A program made the translations under genes and the position numbers. From Levilactobacillus tujiorum (GTDB taxonomy: Bacteria; Bacillota; Bacilli; Lactobacillales; Lactobacillaceae), in contig NZ_JAAXLK010000023.1 in assembly GCF_012641185.1 (NCBI RefSeq), positions 1 to 42,441 of the forward strand: a DNA stretch of 42,441 nucleotides, in the 5' to 3' direction. Below are positions 24,139 to 31,929 of this stretch, one piece after another (within the stretch, counting starts at the first letter, position 1; each line of letters begins with the position of its first letter). Below the pieces are notes generated by a model. That model searched no databases. It saw only the letters and a program-made list of their open reading frames with translations, and was not told where the DNA came from.

Positions 24139-25026
24139 GTGAGTTTGCGTGGGAAATGGTTACTCTTCAAGACCCAGCACAGCCAGCTCAAGCAGCAGAT
24201 GCAGCAGGCATTTTTACAACCCAGTCGGCAGAATCAGGCCGTCGTGCCGCATAAATTTCCACAAGACATCGTGACTAAAGAAAGAGAAGTCTTCGGCGGT
24301 CGAATTCTGACCGTGGGGTCGGGCGCGCCACTCCCGCAACATGTGATCTTGCTACATGGCGGCGCCTACACGATGCAGGGGACGATTGGTCACCGTAAAT
24401 TAATGGTTGCCATGGTTCAACGGGCAAATCTGCGCGTATCCTACGTGGATTATCCGTTGGTTCCCGAGGCCACGGTCGAACAAACCGTTTCGTTTGCACT
24501 GAATGCCTATGATTATTTGCGGGCCCAGTACCCGGATGACCAGTTCTTCTTAATGGGTGATTCGGCCGGTGGCGGGCTGGCGCTGACGGTCTTACAACAA
24601 CTGCAGGAACACCAGCAGTCCTTGCCAGCGGGAACCGTGTTGATTTCGCCGTGGACGGATCTCAGTATGATGAATCCGGATCTACACGTGGCGGCTAAGC
24701 GCGATCCGTTCTTGACGCTGGCGACGCTTAAGAAAATTGGGTTCAAGTATGCCGGCAATCGGCCAGTCACGGACCCCGTGGTGAGTCCCATCTATGGCAA
24801 TTTTGATGATTTGGGGCCGATTATGCTGTATTACGGCACCAATGAATTGTTATGGGCGGATGATCAGCGGCTGTTACAGAAATTAGAGGCCGCTACGGGA
24901 ACGCCCTTCGTAGCCCACGGGATGAAGTCCATGCTGCATGATTATATTCTGTGGCCGGAACTACCAGAATCGAAGAAGACGTTTAAAGAGATTAAGCAGT
25001 TTATTCTGACCGGCGAGTTGGTGTGA
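24139..25026 (+). CDS. HSL-type alpha/beta hydrolase (esterase/lipase family)
   Basis: A cytosolic esterase-like protein of 295 residues, hormone-sensitive-lipase group (alpha/beta hydrolase fold 3). The oxyanion motif HGGAYTMQG is present, then the nucleophile elbow MGDSAGGGLALT (G-D-S-A-G-G). The acid region is YYGTNELLWADDQ, and the catalytic His is in MLHDYILWPELPESK. Substrates of relatives are short-chain esters. The start is GTG 24139, supported by the AGGG before it; GTG 24130 in the same frame is less well placed. TATACT at 24072-24077 may be its -10 site. Its stop codon lies within the first of two 12-bp direct repeats that flank a tRNA-like stretch. Confidence 0.88.
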   Translation: MSLRGKWLLFKTQHSQLKQQMQQAFLQPSRQNQAVVPHKFPQDIVTKEREVFGGRILTVGSGAPLPQHVILLHGGAYTMQGTIGHRKLMVAMVQRANLRVSYVDYPLVPEATVEQTVSFALNAYDYLRAQYPDDQFFLMGDSAGGGLALTVLQQLQEHQQSLPAGTVLISPWTDLSMMNPDLHVAAKRDPFLTLATLKKIGFKYAGNRPVTDPVVSPIYGNFDDLGPIMLYYGTNELLWADDQRLLQKLEAATGTPFVAHGMKSMLHDYILWPELPESKKTFKEIKQFILTGELV

Positions 25027-25152
25027 ACTGAGACAGCCGTAATGCTGGTAGAAAAGGCACTTACCTTTAGGGGTATGTGAGTTTGAACCCCACCTCCGGG
25101 TTCGGATATTTTGACGGGCTGCCATTAGTCCTGCCCGTCATGTGAACTGAGA
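25022..25152 (+). other. tRNA-Leu-like stretch between 12-bp direct repeats
   Basis: TGTGAACTGAGA occurs at 25022-25033 and 25141-25152. Between them CTGGTAGA, then ACTTACC-TTTAGG-GGTATGT (an anticodon-arm-like hairpin whose loop would carry TAG) and GTGAGTTTGAACCCCAC (a T-arm with loop TTTGAAC, one mismatch) follow in tRNA order. The acceptor stem cannot be formed and no CCA is present, so it is not a working tRNA. Two more hairpins follow: GAACCC/GGGTTC and GACGGGC/GCCCGTC. It could be a tRNA remnant, a small mobile unit with target duplication, or a structured 3' RNA. Confidence 0.4.
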
Positions 25153-25156
25153 AAAT

Positions 25157-25201
25157 AAAAGGAACCGTTCCATCACGCTGAAGTGGTAGAACGGTTCTTT
25201 A
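25157..25201 (-). terminator. Terminator of the first surface-protein gene
   Basis: AAAGGAACCGTTC and GAACGGTTCTTT pair across a loop that also pairs TCAC/GTGG. The minus-strand tail is CCTTTTATTTT. Confidence 0.88.
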
Positions 25202-25213
25202 TTAATTCACATA

Positions 25214-26806
25214 TTAATTGAGCGCTTTGACCAGTCGTTTGTTGGCGGTGATGTAGTTGCCATTAGGTAAAACGAAACGGGTCGTCAGGTTTTTATTCAC
25301 AATCTTTTTAACCTTCAAGACTTGGCCGCGCTTGTAGTGGGCCTTCTTATTGGTCAGATTCTTCTTGCCGTAAGCATTCACACCTTTAGGATTAATCACG
25401 GTCACTTTCTGATGCTTAGCCGCGTAGTAAACGCGTTGCGTGTACTTGGCGTTGGCGGTAATGTAACCGGTCATGCCGTCGGTCTTACTGTGGTGGTTCA
25501 CGTCCTTCACCCGGTAACGCTTGACGCCGTTCTGGGATTTGGCGTAGCCCGTGACGACAAACATCGGCCGGTTGATGCGCTTCTGCTTAGCGTACCACTG
25601 CTTGCGGGCCTTCTTAGTGAAGGTGGCTTTCTTGTAGAGACCGATCTTCTTGGTGGCGTACACGACCGTTCCCTTAGGCGCGATGGTGGCCGCGGCACCG
25701 CCATTACTTAACACCGCGGAGTATGTGTACGTGACTGATTTAGCCGTGCTGCCAAATGTCCCAGTTTCCTCACCGGTCGTCTTAGTGACTGCGTACCCGT
25801 TGATGTCGAGCGGGGTGGTCTGGTAGCTGTCGCCTAACTTACCCGTCAGAACCTTGTCTGCCTTTAGCGTGTTGCCTTGGTCATCGACGTAGTGGACGGT
25901 GACTGGCTGGCTGGTAGCTGGCGTTGGGTCAGGTGTGGGTGTTGGATCGGGAGTATCTTCAAACCAGAAGCTGTAAGCCACTATCTCCGGTAGCAGACCG
26001 CTTAACTGGTAAGTGCCATCACTTTGCTTATTCAAAAGGTAAGAAAGTGGCTTATGGTAGATGGAAATGATTTGGCGGCGGGTTGCGTCTGGATCAAGGT
26101 TGGCAAGTTCTTCTGTCTTGTAATAGTTATCAAGCTTATTTTGGCTGGTAAACATGCCGTAGTAAGCGTCTTTTAAGCCGTTATAGTTAGTTTCATTACT
26201 GTTGAAGAACTTATCCATGGTAGGGAGCATAGGTGACATGGCTTCTGAAGAGAGTACTGGTCGAAGCTCTTTTTGGTAGTTAGCTTTAACGGTGTCATAG
26301 TCGATTCTACCGGTTTTTTCTTGGGCAATCTGGCTGATGATCCAAGCCTGCATATAGTATGAATCGGATGCCGATTGAATGGCTTGCTCTGATGTAACGT
26401 CTTCTTCTTCTGAGCTCATGGCATCCATGATAGACATGTTGAGATCTAGACCGTCAAAGGAATTTAGTGAAACCTTCAGATTTTGTATGGTATCGTCCGA
26501 CATGTTGTAGTCGGCCTGTAGTTTATCCATATAATCAGAATCGTTAATCTGTTCAGCGGTTAAGGATTTTGGTGCATTAGGAAAAGCATATAACTTGGCA
26601 TTCCCTTCCTTACTGCTAACCAAGACATAGGGCAGCTCGACGGAACTAATCTTGACGTTGTTTTTGGTATCTGTGGCCTTAGTCGTGACCGCAGTACTGT
26701 CTGAATTGTCCATACTATCCGCGTGAACCACGCTAGGACTGATGACTCCCCCAAAGAGAATCAAGGCTAAACTGGCTGTTATGAGTGTTCGTGTTGTGTT
26801 AAGCAT
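25214..26806 (-). CDS. Secreted MucBP/DUF5776 surface protein, copy 1
   Basis: A secreted protein of 530 residues. A signal peptide (about 1-30, LITASLALILFGGVISPS...VHA) leads to an N-terminal helical domain (about 50-285) of unknown function. A proline spacer (TPDPTPTPDPTPATSQ) follows, then a MucBP-type domain (about 300-367; VTVHYVDDQGNTLKADKVL, ending VTYTYSA). The C-terminal domain is basic (about 380-530, GTVVYATKKIGLYKKATFTK and onward) and of DUF5776 type, with no LPXTG motif. DUF5776 probably holds the protein to the wall by charge. MucBP domains are linked with mucus binding, but one domain alone does not prove it. Copy 2 lies just upstream with a nearly identical C-terminal half and a different N-terminal domain. 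AAGGGGTG precedes the ATG. Confidence 0.85.
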   Translation of the reverse strand: MLNTTRTLITASLALILFGGVISPSVVHADSMDNSDSTAVTTKATDTKNNVKISSVELPYVLVSSKEGNAKLYAFPNAPKSLTAEQINDSDYMDKLQADYNMSDDTIQNLKVSLNSFDGLDLNMSIMDAMSSEEEDVTSEQAIQSASDSYYMQAWIISQIAQEKTGRIDYDTVKANYQKELRPVLSSEAMSPMLPTMDKFFNSNETNYNGLKDAYYGMFTSQNKLDNYYKTEELANLDPDATRRQIISIYHKPLSYLLNKQSDGTYQLSGLLPEIVAYSFWFEDTPDPTPTPDPTPATSQPVTVHYVDDQGNTLKADKVLTGKLGDSYQTTPLDINGYAVTKTTGEETGTFGSTAKSVTYTYSAVLSNGGAAATIAPKGTVVYATKKIGLYKKATFTKKARKQWYAKQKRINRPMFVVTGYAKSQNGVKRYRVKDVNHHSKTDGMTGYITANAKYTQRVYYAAKHQKVTVINPKGVNAYGKKNLTNKKAHYKRGQVLKVKKIVNKNLTTRFVLPNGNYITANKRLVKALN

Positions 26807-27189
26807 TTAGCTCACCCCTTATACTTTTTGCTTCCTCATTAGATATCAGTATAACATAATTTTATTCATATTAAAACGTCTCAAGGTTGATGTAAAGGCA
26901 ATGAAAGCGAGTCGAATTTAGACGGATAAATGTATATTAGGGGTAAAATGATGGTTGCTCAAATGAACTAACGTGGTGTAATCACATGATATATGAATGC
27001 TAGAAAAGGTTTATATAGTAATTACTCTTAAGTAAAGAGAGCTACAAAAATGCGATATGTCTGTATTTTGGCAGTACAACCGTTCTGTTTGAATATGATT
27101 GTAGGGGTATAGCAGTTTTTTGAACGGCTGGAGAAGGTGAGTGACGCATCCCAAATGAAAAAAAGAGACTGGCGTGAAAATCCAGTCTC
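26807..27189 (-). repeat. Duplicated upstream region, unit 1 (matches 28970-29353)
   Basis: The roughly 380 bp before copy 1 and the same span before copy 2 are nearly the same base for base. The shared parts are the ribosome site, TATACT -10 (26848-26853, minus strand), the AT-rich stretch and a GAGACTGG/CCAGTCTC terminator hairpin (27165-27189). This shows that the duplicated unit ran from the terminator of the gene upstream through the surface protein. No gene was found here. Confidence 0.9.
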
Positions 27190-27325
27190 AAAAGAGCGAA
27201 AAAATACTTAAAAAATTTTTGGGAGGAAACTGAGATTGGTTATCATGTCGGCTTAGAAAGTCGTAGACAAACCGTTGAGAAAGCGGAATGGGAGGCAAAA
27301 TCCTGAATTTCTTCGCCAGGGCAAG

Positions 27326-27366
27326 AAAAACCGTTCCACCACATTTGCGGTGATGGAACGGTTTTT
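27326..27366. terminator. Bidirectional terminator after surface-protein copy 2
   Basis: AAAAACCGTTCCA (from 27326) pairs with TGGAACGGTTTTT (to 27366), with inner CC/GG pairs. It matches in place the terminator behind copy 1. Confidence 0.92.
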
Positions 27367-27379
27367 GATAGTTGATGAC

Positions 27380-28969
27380 TTAATTGAGTGCTTTGACCAA
27401 GCGTTTGTTGGCAGTAACGTAAGTGCCGTTGCTGAGAACGAAACGGGTCGTCAGATTATGGTTCACAATTTTCTTAACTTTCAAGACTTGACCACGTTTG
27501 TAGTGGGTCTTTTTATTGGTCAGATTCTTTTTCCCATAGTCATTCACACCTTGTGGATTAATCACGGTGACTTTTTGATGTTTGGCCGCGTAGTATACCC
27601 GTTGCGTATACTTGGCATTTGCCGTAATGTAGCCGGTCAGGCCGTCGGTTTTACTGCGGTGGTTGACGTCTTTCACCCGGTAACGTTTGACACCGTTCTG
27701 GGATTTGGCGTAACCCGTGACGACAAACATTGGCCGATTGATACGTTTCTGCTTAGCGTACCACTGCTTGCGGGCCTTCTTAGTAAAGGTAGCGTTCTTA
27801 TAAAGGCCGATCTTCTTGGTGGCGTACACGACCGTCCCCTTAGGTGCGATAGTGGCCGCGGCACCGCCATTACTTAATACCGCAGAGTACGTGTACGTGA
27901 CGGATTTAGCAGTACTACCAAACGTGCCAGATTCTTCACCAGTCGTTTTGGTGACCGCATAGCCATTGATGTCGAGCGGGGTGGTCTGGTAGCTGTCGCC
28001 TAACTTACCCGTCAAGACCTTGTCTGCCTTAAGCGTGTTGCCCTGGTCATCGACGTAGTGGACGGTGACAGGTTGGCTGGCGGCTGGTATTGGGTCAGGT
28101 GTTTTGACAGGGTGAGCCTCACTGAGAGCAATGGGGGTTTCGTCAAGCATTGAACCATCTAGCAAGTACGTGCCATCAGCTTGTTTATGATAAAAGTTAC
28201 TCATAGGCTTGAGGAACAAAGCGGTAGTTTTGGCTCGGCTGGCTGCGGGATCTAAAGCGCTCAGTTCAGTAGTGAGATGGTTTGAAAGGTAAGCTCGACT
28301 TGCGACACCGTTTACACTAATGGACAGGGCTGTCTTAAATTGGGATTCATCCGAATCAACCATGGATTGGTAGGAGTTTGCTATATTGGCATATCCGGGA
28401 ACTTGCTTCAATAACGGTGCCAGCACAGTTTCATAGCTCGTCTTGGCTTCAGCTTGGGACATTTCATTATTTGCGACCTTAGTGCCAACACTGAGTGTCC
28501 ACGCAGTTAAAGCTGCACCAATCCCAATTGCATTAGCGTACTCTTCAGGTGTCATACTGGTCAAACCCGCTTGTGAAAGTATGTAGGCCGCACGTGATTG
28601 GTTGAGATTCAGAGTAGTTGACAGACTATCGATATAATCTGCCCCATTTTCAATTATATCGTCAATGTAACTGTCGTTCGGATATTGTGAGCGTAGATTA
28701 TCAGTATACGTGTTGTCCTTTAACTCGTTAATAGAAATAGTGTTATCTATTTTGGGATACTTGTAAAAAGTATCAACATGACCATCAGCGTATTCAATGG
28801 TGGAGTAAGGTAATCCCATACCACTGACCGTGACCGCCGTTTGTTTATCCCCAGTTGCCGTGGTTGCCGAGCTAGTCGTATCGGCATTAGCAATACTGGG
28901 TGGCAAGATTCCTCCAAAGAGAATCAAGGTTAAACTGGTCATGATGATTTTTCGTGTTGTATTAAGCAT
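27380..28969 (-). CDS. Secreted MucBP/DUF5776 surface protein, copy 2
   Basis: A protein of 529 residues with the same plan as copy 1: signal peptide (about 1-30, IIMTSLTLILFGGILPPSIA...NADT), N-terminal helical domain, proline linker, MucBP-type domain, basic DUF5776 domain, no LPXTG. The MucBP and DUF5776 parts differ from copy 1 by only a few residues, and at DNA level long identical stretches occur (around 27964-28016 against 25798-25850). The N-terminal domains (about 50-280) share only scattered positions. Examples are the ends LDPAASRAKTTALFLKPMSN in this copy and LDPDATRRQIISIYHKPLSY in the other. Conserved anchoring with diverged exposed parts points to diversification after duplication, with the C-terminal half kept alike by recombination. 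Confidence 0.85.
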   Translation of the reverse strand: MLNTTRKIIMTSLTLILFGGILPPSIANADTTSSATTATGDKQTAVTVSGMGLPYSTIEYADGHVDTFYKYPKIDNTISINELKDNTYTDNLRSQYPNDSYIDDIIENGADYIDSLSTTLNLNQSRAAYILSQAGLTSMTPEEYANAIGIGAALTAWTLSVGTKVANNEMSQAEAKTSYETVLAPLLKQVPGYANIANSYQSMVDSDESQFKTALSISVNGVASRAYLSNHLTTELSALDPAASRAKTTALFLKPMSNFYHKQADGTYLLDGSMLDETPIALSEAHPVKTPDPIPAASQPVTVHYVDDQGNTLKADKVLTGKLGDSYQTTPLDINGYAVTKTTGEESGTFGSTAKSVTYTYSAVLSNGGAAATIAPKGTVVYATKKIGLYKNATFTKKARKQWYAKQKRINRPMFVVTGYAKSQNGVKRYRVKDVNHRSKTDGLTGYITANAKYTQRVYYAAKHQKVTVINPQGVNDYGKKNLTNKKTHYKRGQVLKVKKIVNHNLTTRFVLSNGTYVTANKRLVKALN

Positions 28970-29353
28970 TTAGCTCACCCCTTATACTTTTTGCTTCCTC
29001 ATTAGAGAGCAGTATAGCATAATTTTATTCATATTAAAACGTCCAAAGGCTGATGTAAAGGCAATAAAAGCGGGTCGGATTTAGATGGATAAATGTATGT
29101 TAGAGATAAAATGATGGTTGCTCAAATGAATTAGCGTGGTGTAATCACGTGATATATGAATACGAGAAAAGGTTTATATAGTAATTGCTCTTAAGTAAAG
29201 AGAGCTACAAAAATGTGATATGTCTGTATTTTGGCGTTACAACCGTTCTACTTGAATATGATTGTAGGGGTATAGTAGTTTTTTTGAACGGCTGGAGAAG
29301 GTGAGTGACGCGTTCCAAGTGAAAAAAAGAGACTGGCATGAAAATCCAGTCTC
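28970..29353 (-). repeat. Duplicated upstream region, unit 2 (matches 26807-27189)
   Basis: The second unit of the duplicated upstream region, with -10 TATACT on the minus strand (29011-29016), the same AT-rich spacer, and a GAGACTGG/CCAGTCTC hairpin (29329-29353). In this unit the hairpin is in its natural place, as terminator of the membrane protein gene at 29405. The copy at 27165 has been carried along by the duplication. Confidence 0.9.
29322..29353 (-). terminator. Terminator of the YczE-like gene
   Basis: On the minus strand GAGACTGG pairs perfectly with CCAGTCTC around a nine-base loop and is followed by seven T. Confidence 0.85.
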
Positions 29354-29404
29354 AAATCGGGTAAAAAATATTTTTTTAAATTCTGTTAACGACAATAGTT
29401 AAGC

Positions 29405-30061
29405 TCAAACGTCCACATGGTGTTTCAGTCGAGGGAACATGTGCACATCGGACCAACCCATCACGGCACCTTGGGCAACCAAAGCCAAAACCGTTCCGAA
29501 ACCGATCGCGTGAAGCTGACCCGTGAAAATATAGGAGAGCACAATGATGGCGACCGGTGGAATGTAGCTGGCCCACTGCGCAATCACCGCTGAGCCGTGA
29601 AGAAAGCGGAAACGCAGGATGTAGGCGAGGTCGTCGTTGGGGTGCATGATGATATTACACCGCTGATAAATGGAGACGGCTACCGCAACCCCAAACAGTC
29701 CGATGATATCCACGATCACGCGGCCGAAGAGTCCCAACGTATTGACCCCAATCCAGTTCCAGAAGTAGCCGATCCATTCGACTAAGTAACTGAAGGGGAT
29801 GATGTACAAAATGTTGGAAACGAACCGACGTCGATCGAAGTGACCAAGAAATAGCTGATTCATGATGGTGACGACGATCCCGTAGCCAAATAACGTGGTC
29901 CCCAAGGGCACGTGGATCCAATTGGACAGGTTCACGGACGACCCGGTCCACACGGCACTCCCAAGGTTGGTCGAAATTGTCAGGGCGTTAGCGGCAGAAT
30001 TTAGAAAGATGGAAAACACCAAAAAACGCATGCGTTGTCCAAAGTCTTGCATCTTTGCCAC
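29405..30061 (-). CDS. YczE/YyaS/YitT-like membrane protein
   Basis: A polytopic membrane protein of 218 residues, with about five hydrophobic helices. It resembles the YczE/YyaS group: FLNSAANALTISTNLGSAVW near the N-terminus, NPDDL-like segment HPNDDLAYIL in the middle, and a closing GFGTVLALVAQGAVMGWSD. Members are common in Firmicutes; their function is not established, and some lie near regulators of MerR or GntR type. The start is GTG at 30061 with AGGGTGA upstream; an ATG nine bases later is an alternative. The gene lies upstream of the duplicated surface proteins, with its own terminator, and is not obviously linked to them. Confidence 0.75.
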   Translation of the reverse strand: MAKMQDFGQRMRFLVFSIFLNSAANALTISTNLGSAVWTGSSVNLSNWIHVPLGTTLFGYGIVVTIMNQLFLGHFDRRRFVSNILYIIPFSYLVEWIGYFWNWIGVNTLGLFGRVIVDIIGLFGVAVAVSIYQRCNIIMHPNDDLAYILRFRFLHGSAVIAQWASYIPPVAIIVLSYIFTGQLHAIGFGTVLALVAQGAVMGWSDVHMFPRLKHHVDV

Positions 30062-30130
30062 AGTGACTCACCCTACTTTCTTCCGTATAGTCTCTAGTCT
30101 AGTTTAATTCTGGGTTAAAGGAAAGTTTTT

Positions 30131-30865
30131 TCACAAAGCCGTCGTGCGCTTGTCCGCTCGTTGAACAAAGTTTTCGAAGATTTGGCGTGACTCCGCGTGG
30201 TGCTTGTACATGTTCTCAGGATGCCACTGCACGGCCAAAATCTGGTCGCTGTCCGGGGACTCGAGGGCTTCCACCACGTGATCGTCGGCGGTCGCGGTGA
30301 CCCGTAAACTGGGCGCCACGTCTTTTACCGCTTGATGATGGCGTGAGTTGACGTAAGGCCGGGACCCCACCAGCGTGCTCAACATACTGCCAGGGGTCAC
30401 CGTCACGTGGTGGCTGGGCTGATTGCCCATCGCGGCCTGACTATGCTTGATCTGGGCGTCGGGGTCTTCACTTAAGTCTTGATAGAGCGTGCCACCGAGA
30501 CCGACGTTGATCAGCTGCAAGCCCCGGCAAATACCGAGAATAGCTTTATTGCTGGCGACGGATTGCTTGAGGAGTTCTACCTCGAAGAGATCACGTTTGC
30601 GGTAGGTCTTCCCCAAGCGAACGTGCGGTTCCTCGTTGAAGAAGGTCGGGTCGACGTCCGCGCCGCCGAGAAAGGCAACCCCGTCAAAGAGGGGCAGGTA
30701 GTCGGCAACGTCACTAGGATCGACGCTAGGAAGAATAATCGGCAGGCAGCCCGCTTTGACAATCGCCTCAACGGCTGGTCTAGGGGCAAAAGCAGCATTT
30801 CGTTCATTGATGATGTTCGTGGCTTCGTCGAGCGTATCGGCGGGCAAAGCAATCCGTGGGCGCAT
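30131..30865 (-). CDS. Gamma-glutamyl-gamma-aminobutyrate hydrolase-like (class I glutamine amidotransferase fold)
   Basis: A protein of 244 residues of the peptidase C26/PuuD family. The nucleophile is in GICRGLQLINVGLGGTLYQD (Cys in the elbow). The catalytic His and Glu are in LAVQWHPENMY. The oxyanion/loop part FLGGADVDPTFF also fits the family. In Escherichia, PuuD hydrolyses gamma-glutamyl-GABA during putrescine breakdown; no other puu gene is visible here, so the substrate may be another gamma-glutamyl compound. The start is ATG 30865, with AAAGGAAG seven bases before it; the longer frame to 30895 has no ribosome site. A perfect 14-bp palindrome lies 56 bases upstream and may be an operator. 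Confidence 0.85.
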   Translation of the reverse strand: MRPRIALPADTLDEATNIINERNAAFAPRPAVEAIVKAGCLPIILPSVDPSDVADYLPLFDGVAFLGGADVDPTFFNEEPHVRLGKTYRKRDLFEVELLKQSVASNKAILGICRGLQLINVGLGGTLYQDLSEDPDAQIKHSQAAMGNQPSHHVTVTPGSMLSTLVGSRPYVNSRHHQAVKDVAPSLRVTATADDHVVEALESPDSDQILAVQWHPENMYKHHAESRQIFENFVQRADKRTTAL

Positions 30866-30920
30866 AGCGTCGCTTCCTTTCAATTCGGTAATCACTGCGG
30901 CAGCACCGCAGATATAGATG

Positions 30921-30934
30921 ATACTGATCAGTAT
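30921..30934. promoter_or_regulatory. Perfect 14-bp palindrome, candidate operator
   Basis: ATACTGATCAGTAT is a perfect palindrome, 56 bases upstream of the amidotransferase-like gene and not part of a hairpin with a T-run. Its position fits a dimeric regulator site. Confidence 0.45.
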
Positions 30935-31019
30935 ACCCGTGCTGCTAGGGGTTTGTCACGCTGATGAGGGGGCTAAAAATCGTCGGTGCGGCGGGACTAA
31001 ATATATTTTGACAAAATAG

Positions 31020-31048
31020 TTCACAATTTTTTTGAATAAACCTACAAT
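31020..31048 (+). promoter_or_regulatory. Promoter of the small acidic protein gene
   Basis: TTCACA (31020-31025), 17 bases, TACAAT (31043-31048). A perfect TTGACA at 31008-31013 has no matching -10 at proper distance. Confidence 0.65.
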
Positions 31049-31082
31049 AGTGTAGTAGACAAAAAAATGAAGCGAGGTAAAC

Positions 31083-31331
31083 ATGATGACAGAACGGCAA
31101 GTGATTCAAGAAATTTTGAATTCCGAAGCGATTCTTTACAGCTTTGAAAACGTCGATGAGGATTCAAAGGAATACACGCTTTTATTGAAACGACAGGACC
31201 AAGACGTGCGACCCGTTGAGGAGTTAAACGACGAAATCAAGAAGTATTTCGAAAGCGCTAACTTCGACTACAAGGAACAGTTAAATCCTGATGGCGATGC
31301 CGACATCCGCTTGGTAATCAAGCGCGTCTAG
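31083..31331 (+). CDS. Small acidic protein, function unknown
   Basis: A protein of 82 residues (81 if the second ATG at 31086 is used). It is rich in Glu and Asp, with an alternating strand-helix-strand pattern: AILYSFENVDEDSKEYTLLL, then helix VEELNDEIKKYFESANF and a final strand ADIRLVIKRV. There is no membrane segment or signal peptide. I do not recognise the family; it looks like a compact alpha/beta fold conserved in lactobacilli rather than a chance frame, because promoter, ribosome site (GAGGT) and terminator are all in place. A single-gene unit. Confidence 0.7.
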   Translation: MMTERQVIQEILNSEAILYSFENVDEDSKEYTLLLKRQDQDVRPVEELNDEIKKYFESANFDYKEQLNPDGDADIRLVIKRV

Positions 31332-31390
31332 GCTTCGTTGCATTGAGTTATGGCTATGAGAATTGGGCAATTAATTGATTGAATGACAGG

Positions 31391-31420
31391 AGGTCGGGAC
31401 AAAAGTCTCGGTCTCTTTTT
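31391..31420 (+). terminator. Terminator of the small acidic protein gene
   Basis: AGGTCGGGAC (31391-31400) and GTCTCGGTCT (31405-31414) form a stem with three G-T pairs around AAAA, followed by CTTTTT. Between 31421 and 31677 I see no gene or other clear element. Confidence 0.8.
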
Positions 31421-31677
31421 ATCTCTGAAATTATGCTTTGAAATTGCGTGCTAATAGATGGTCAATAAGTCAATCTTCGCTTTAGCCGTAATTATCGGAT
31501 ATTCCATCAGTTCAGTGTGAATGCCGGTTAGAGGTGTCAGTCTCTAAATGTAATTCTGCATTGTAAAATTGGATGAGTCAATTTTGAATATTAGCGTTCG
31601 CCATTGGTCTTCTCTGACGATGCAAGTAGAAATAGGCGGTCATTCTTTTAACTACTACTGTGAATAGGTCGGATAAA

Positions 31678-31852
31678 GTAGCCGTGAGTGAGTCAAATTT
31701 GAGCTCAGCCGTGGGATTTTCCAAGTGATTCCCTTGGAAAATGGCGTCTTTGAGACGTGTTTCTCGGCTCAAAGCGAGGTCAGAGACCGTTCTGTGGCTC
31801 TGGCCGTCCTGCCCACAGCGTTCCAGCTCAAATTTGGCGAACGGTAGGCGGC
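31678..31852 (-). repeat. Bipartite repeat copy G: L module alone, reverse
   Basis: A complete L module with no R module on either side. Helices (minus strand): TTTGAGCT/AGCTCAAA, GGCCAGAG/CTCTGACC (one C-A mismatch), CTTTGAG/CTCAAAG, TTTTCCAAG/CTTGGAAAA. The fourth helix has a pairing set seen in no other copy. One base is missing near its start (GCCTACC for GCCTTACC). Confidence 0.93.
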
Positions 31853-31929
31853 ACTGGGAGACTGGTCTATTAGCAGATTGTTCGGTAGAATGGAAGGTAT
31901 TGATTTTTAACCTTGAGGAGGAATGGACC

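Noticed and set aside
25040-25110. A functional tRNA-Leu gene
   Set aside because: T-arm and anticodon arm are suggestive, but no acceptor stem pairs, the variable arm is missing, and there is no CCA.
27275-27877. Open frame of 200 codons on the plus strand opposite the second surface protein
   Set aside because: The same antisense frame occurs opposite copy 1 (25322-25711) only because the genes are duplicated; it starts within the terminator region.
30479-30964. Open frame of 161 codons on the plus strand opposite the amidotransferase-like gene
   Set aside because: Antisense to a gene with a complete catalytic triad; no ribosome site.
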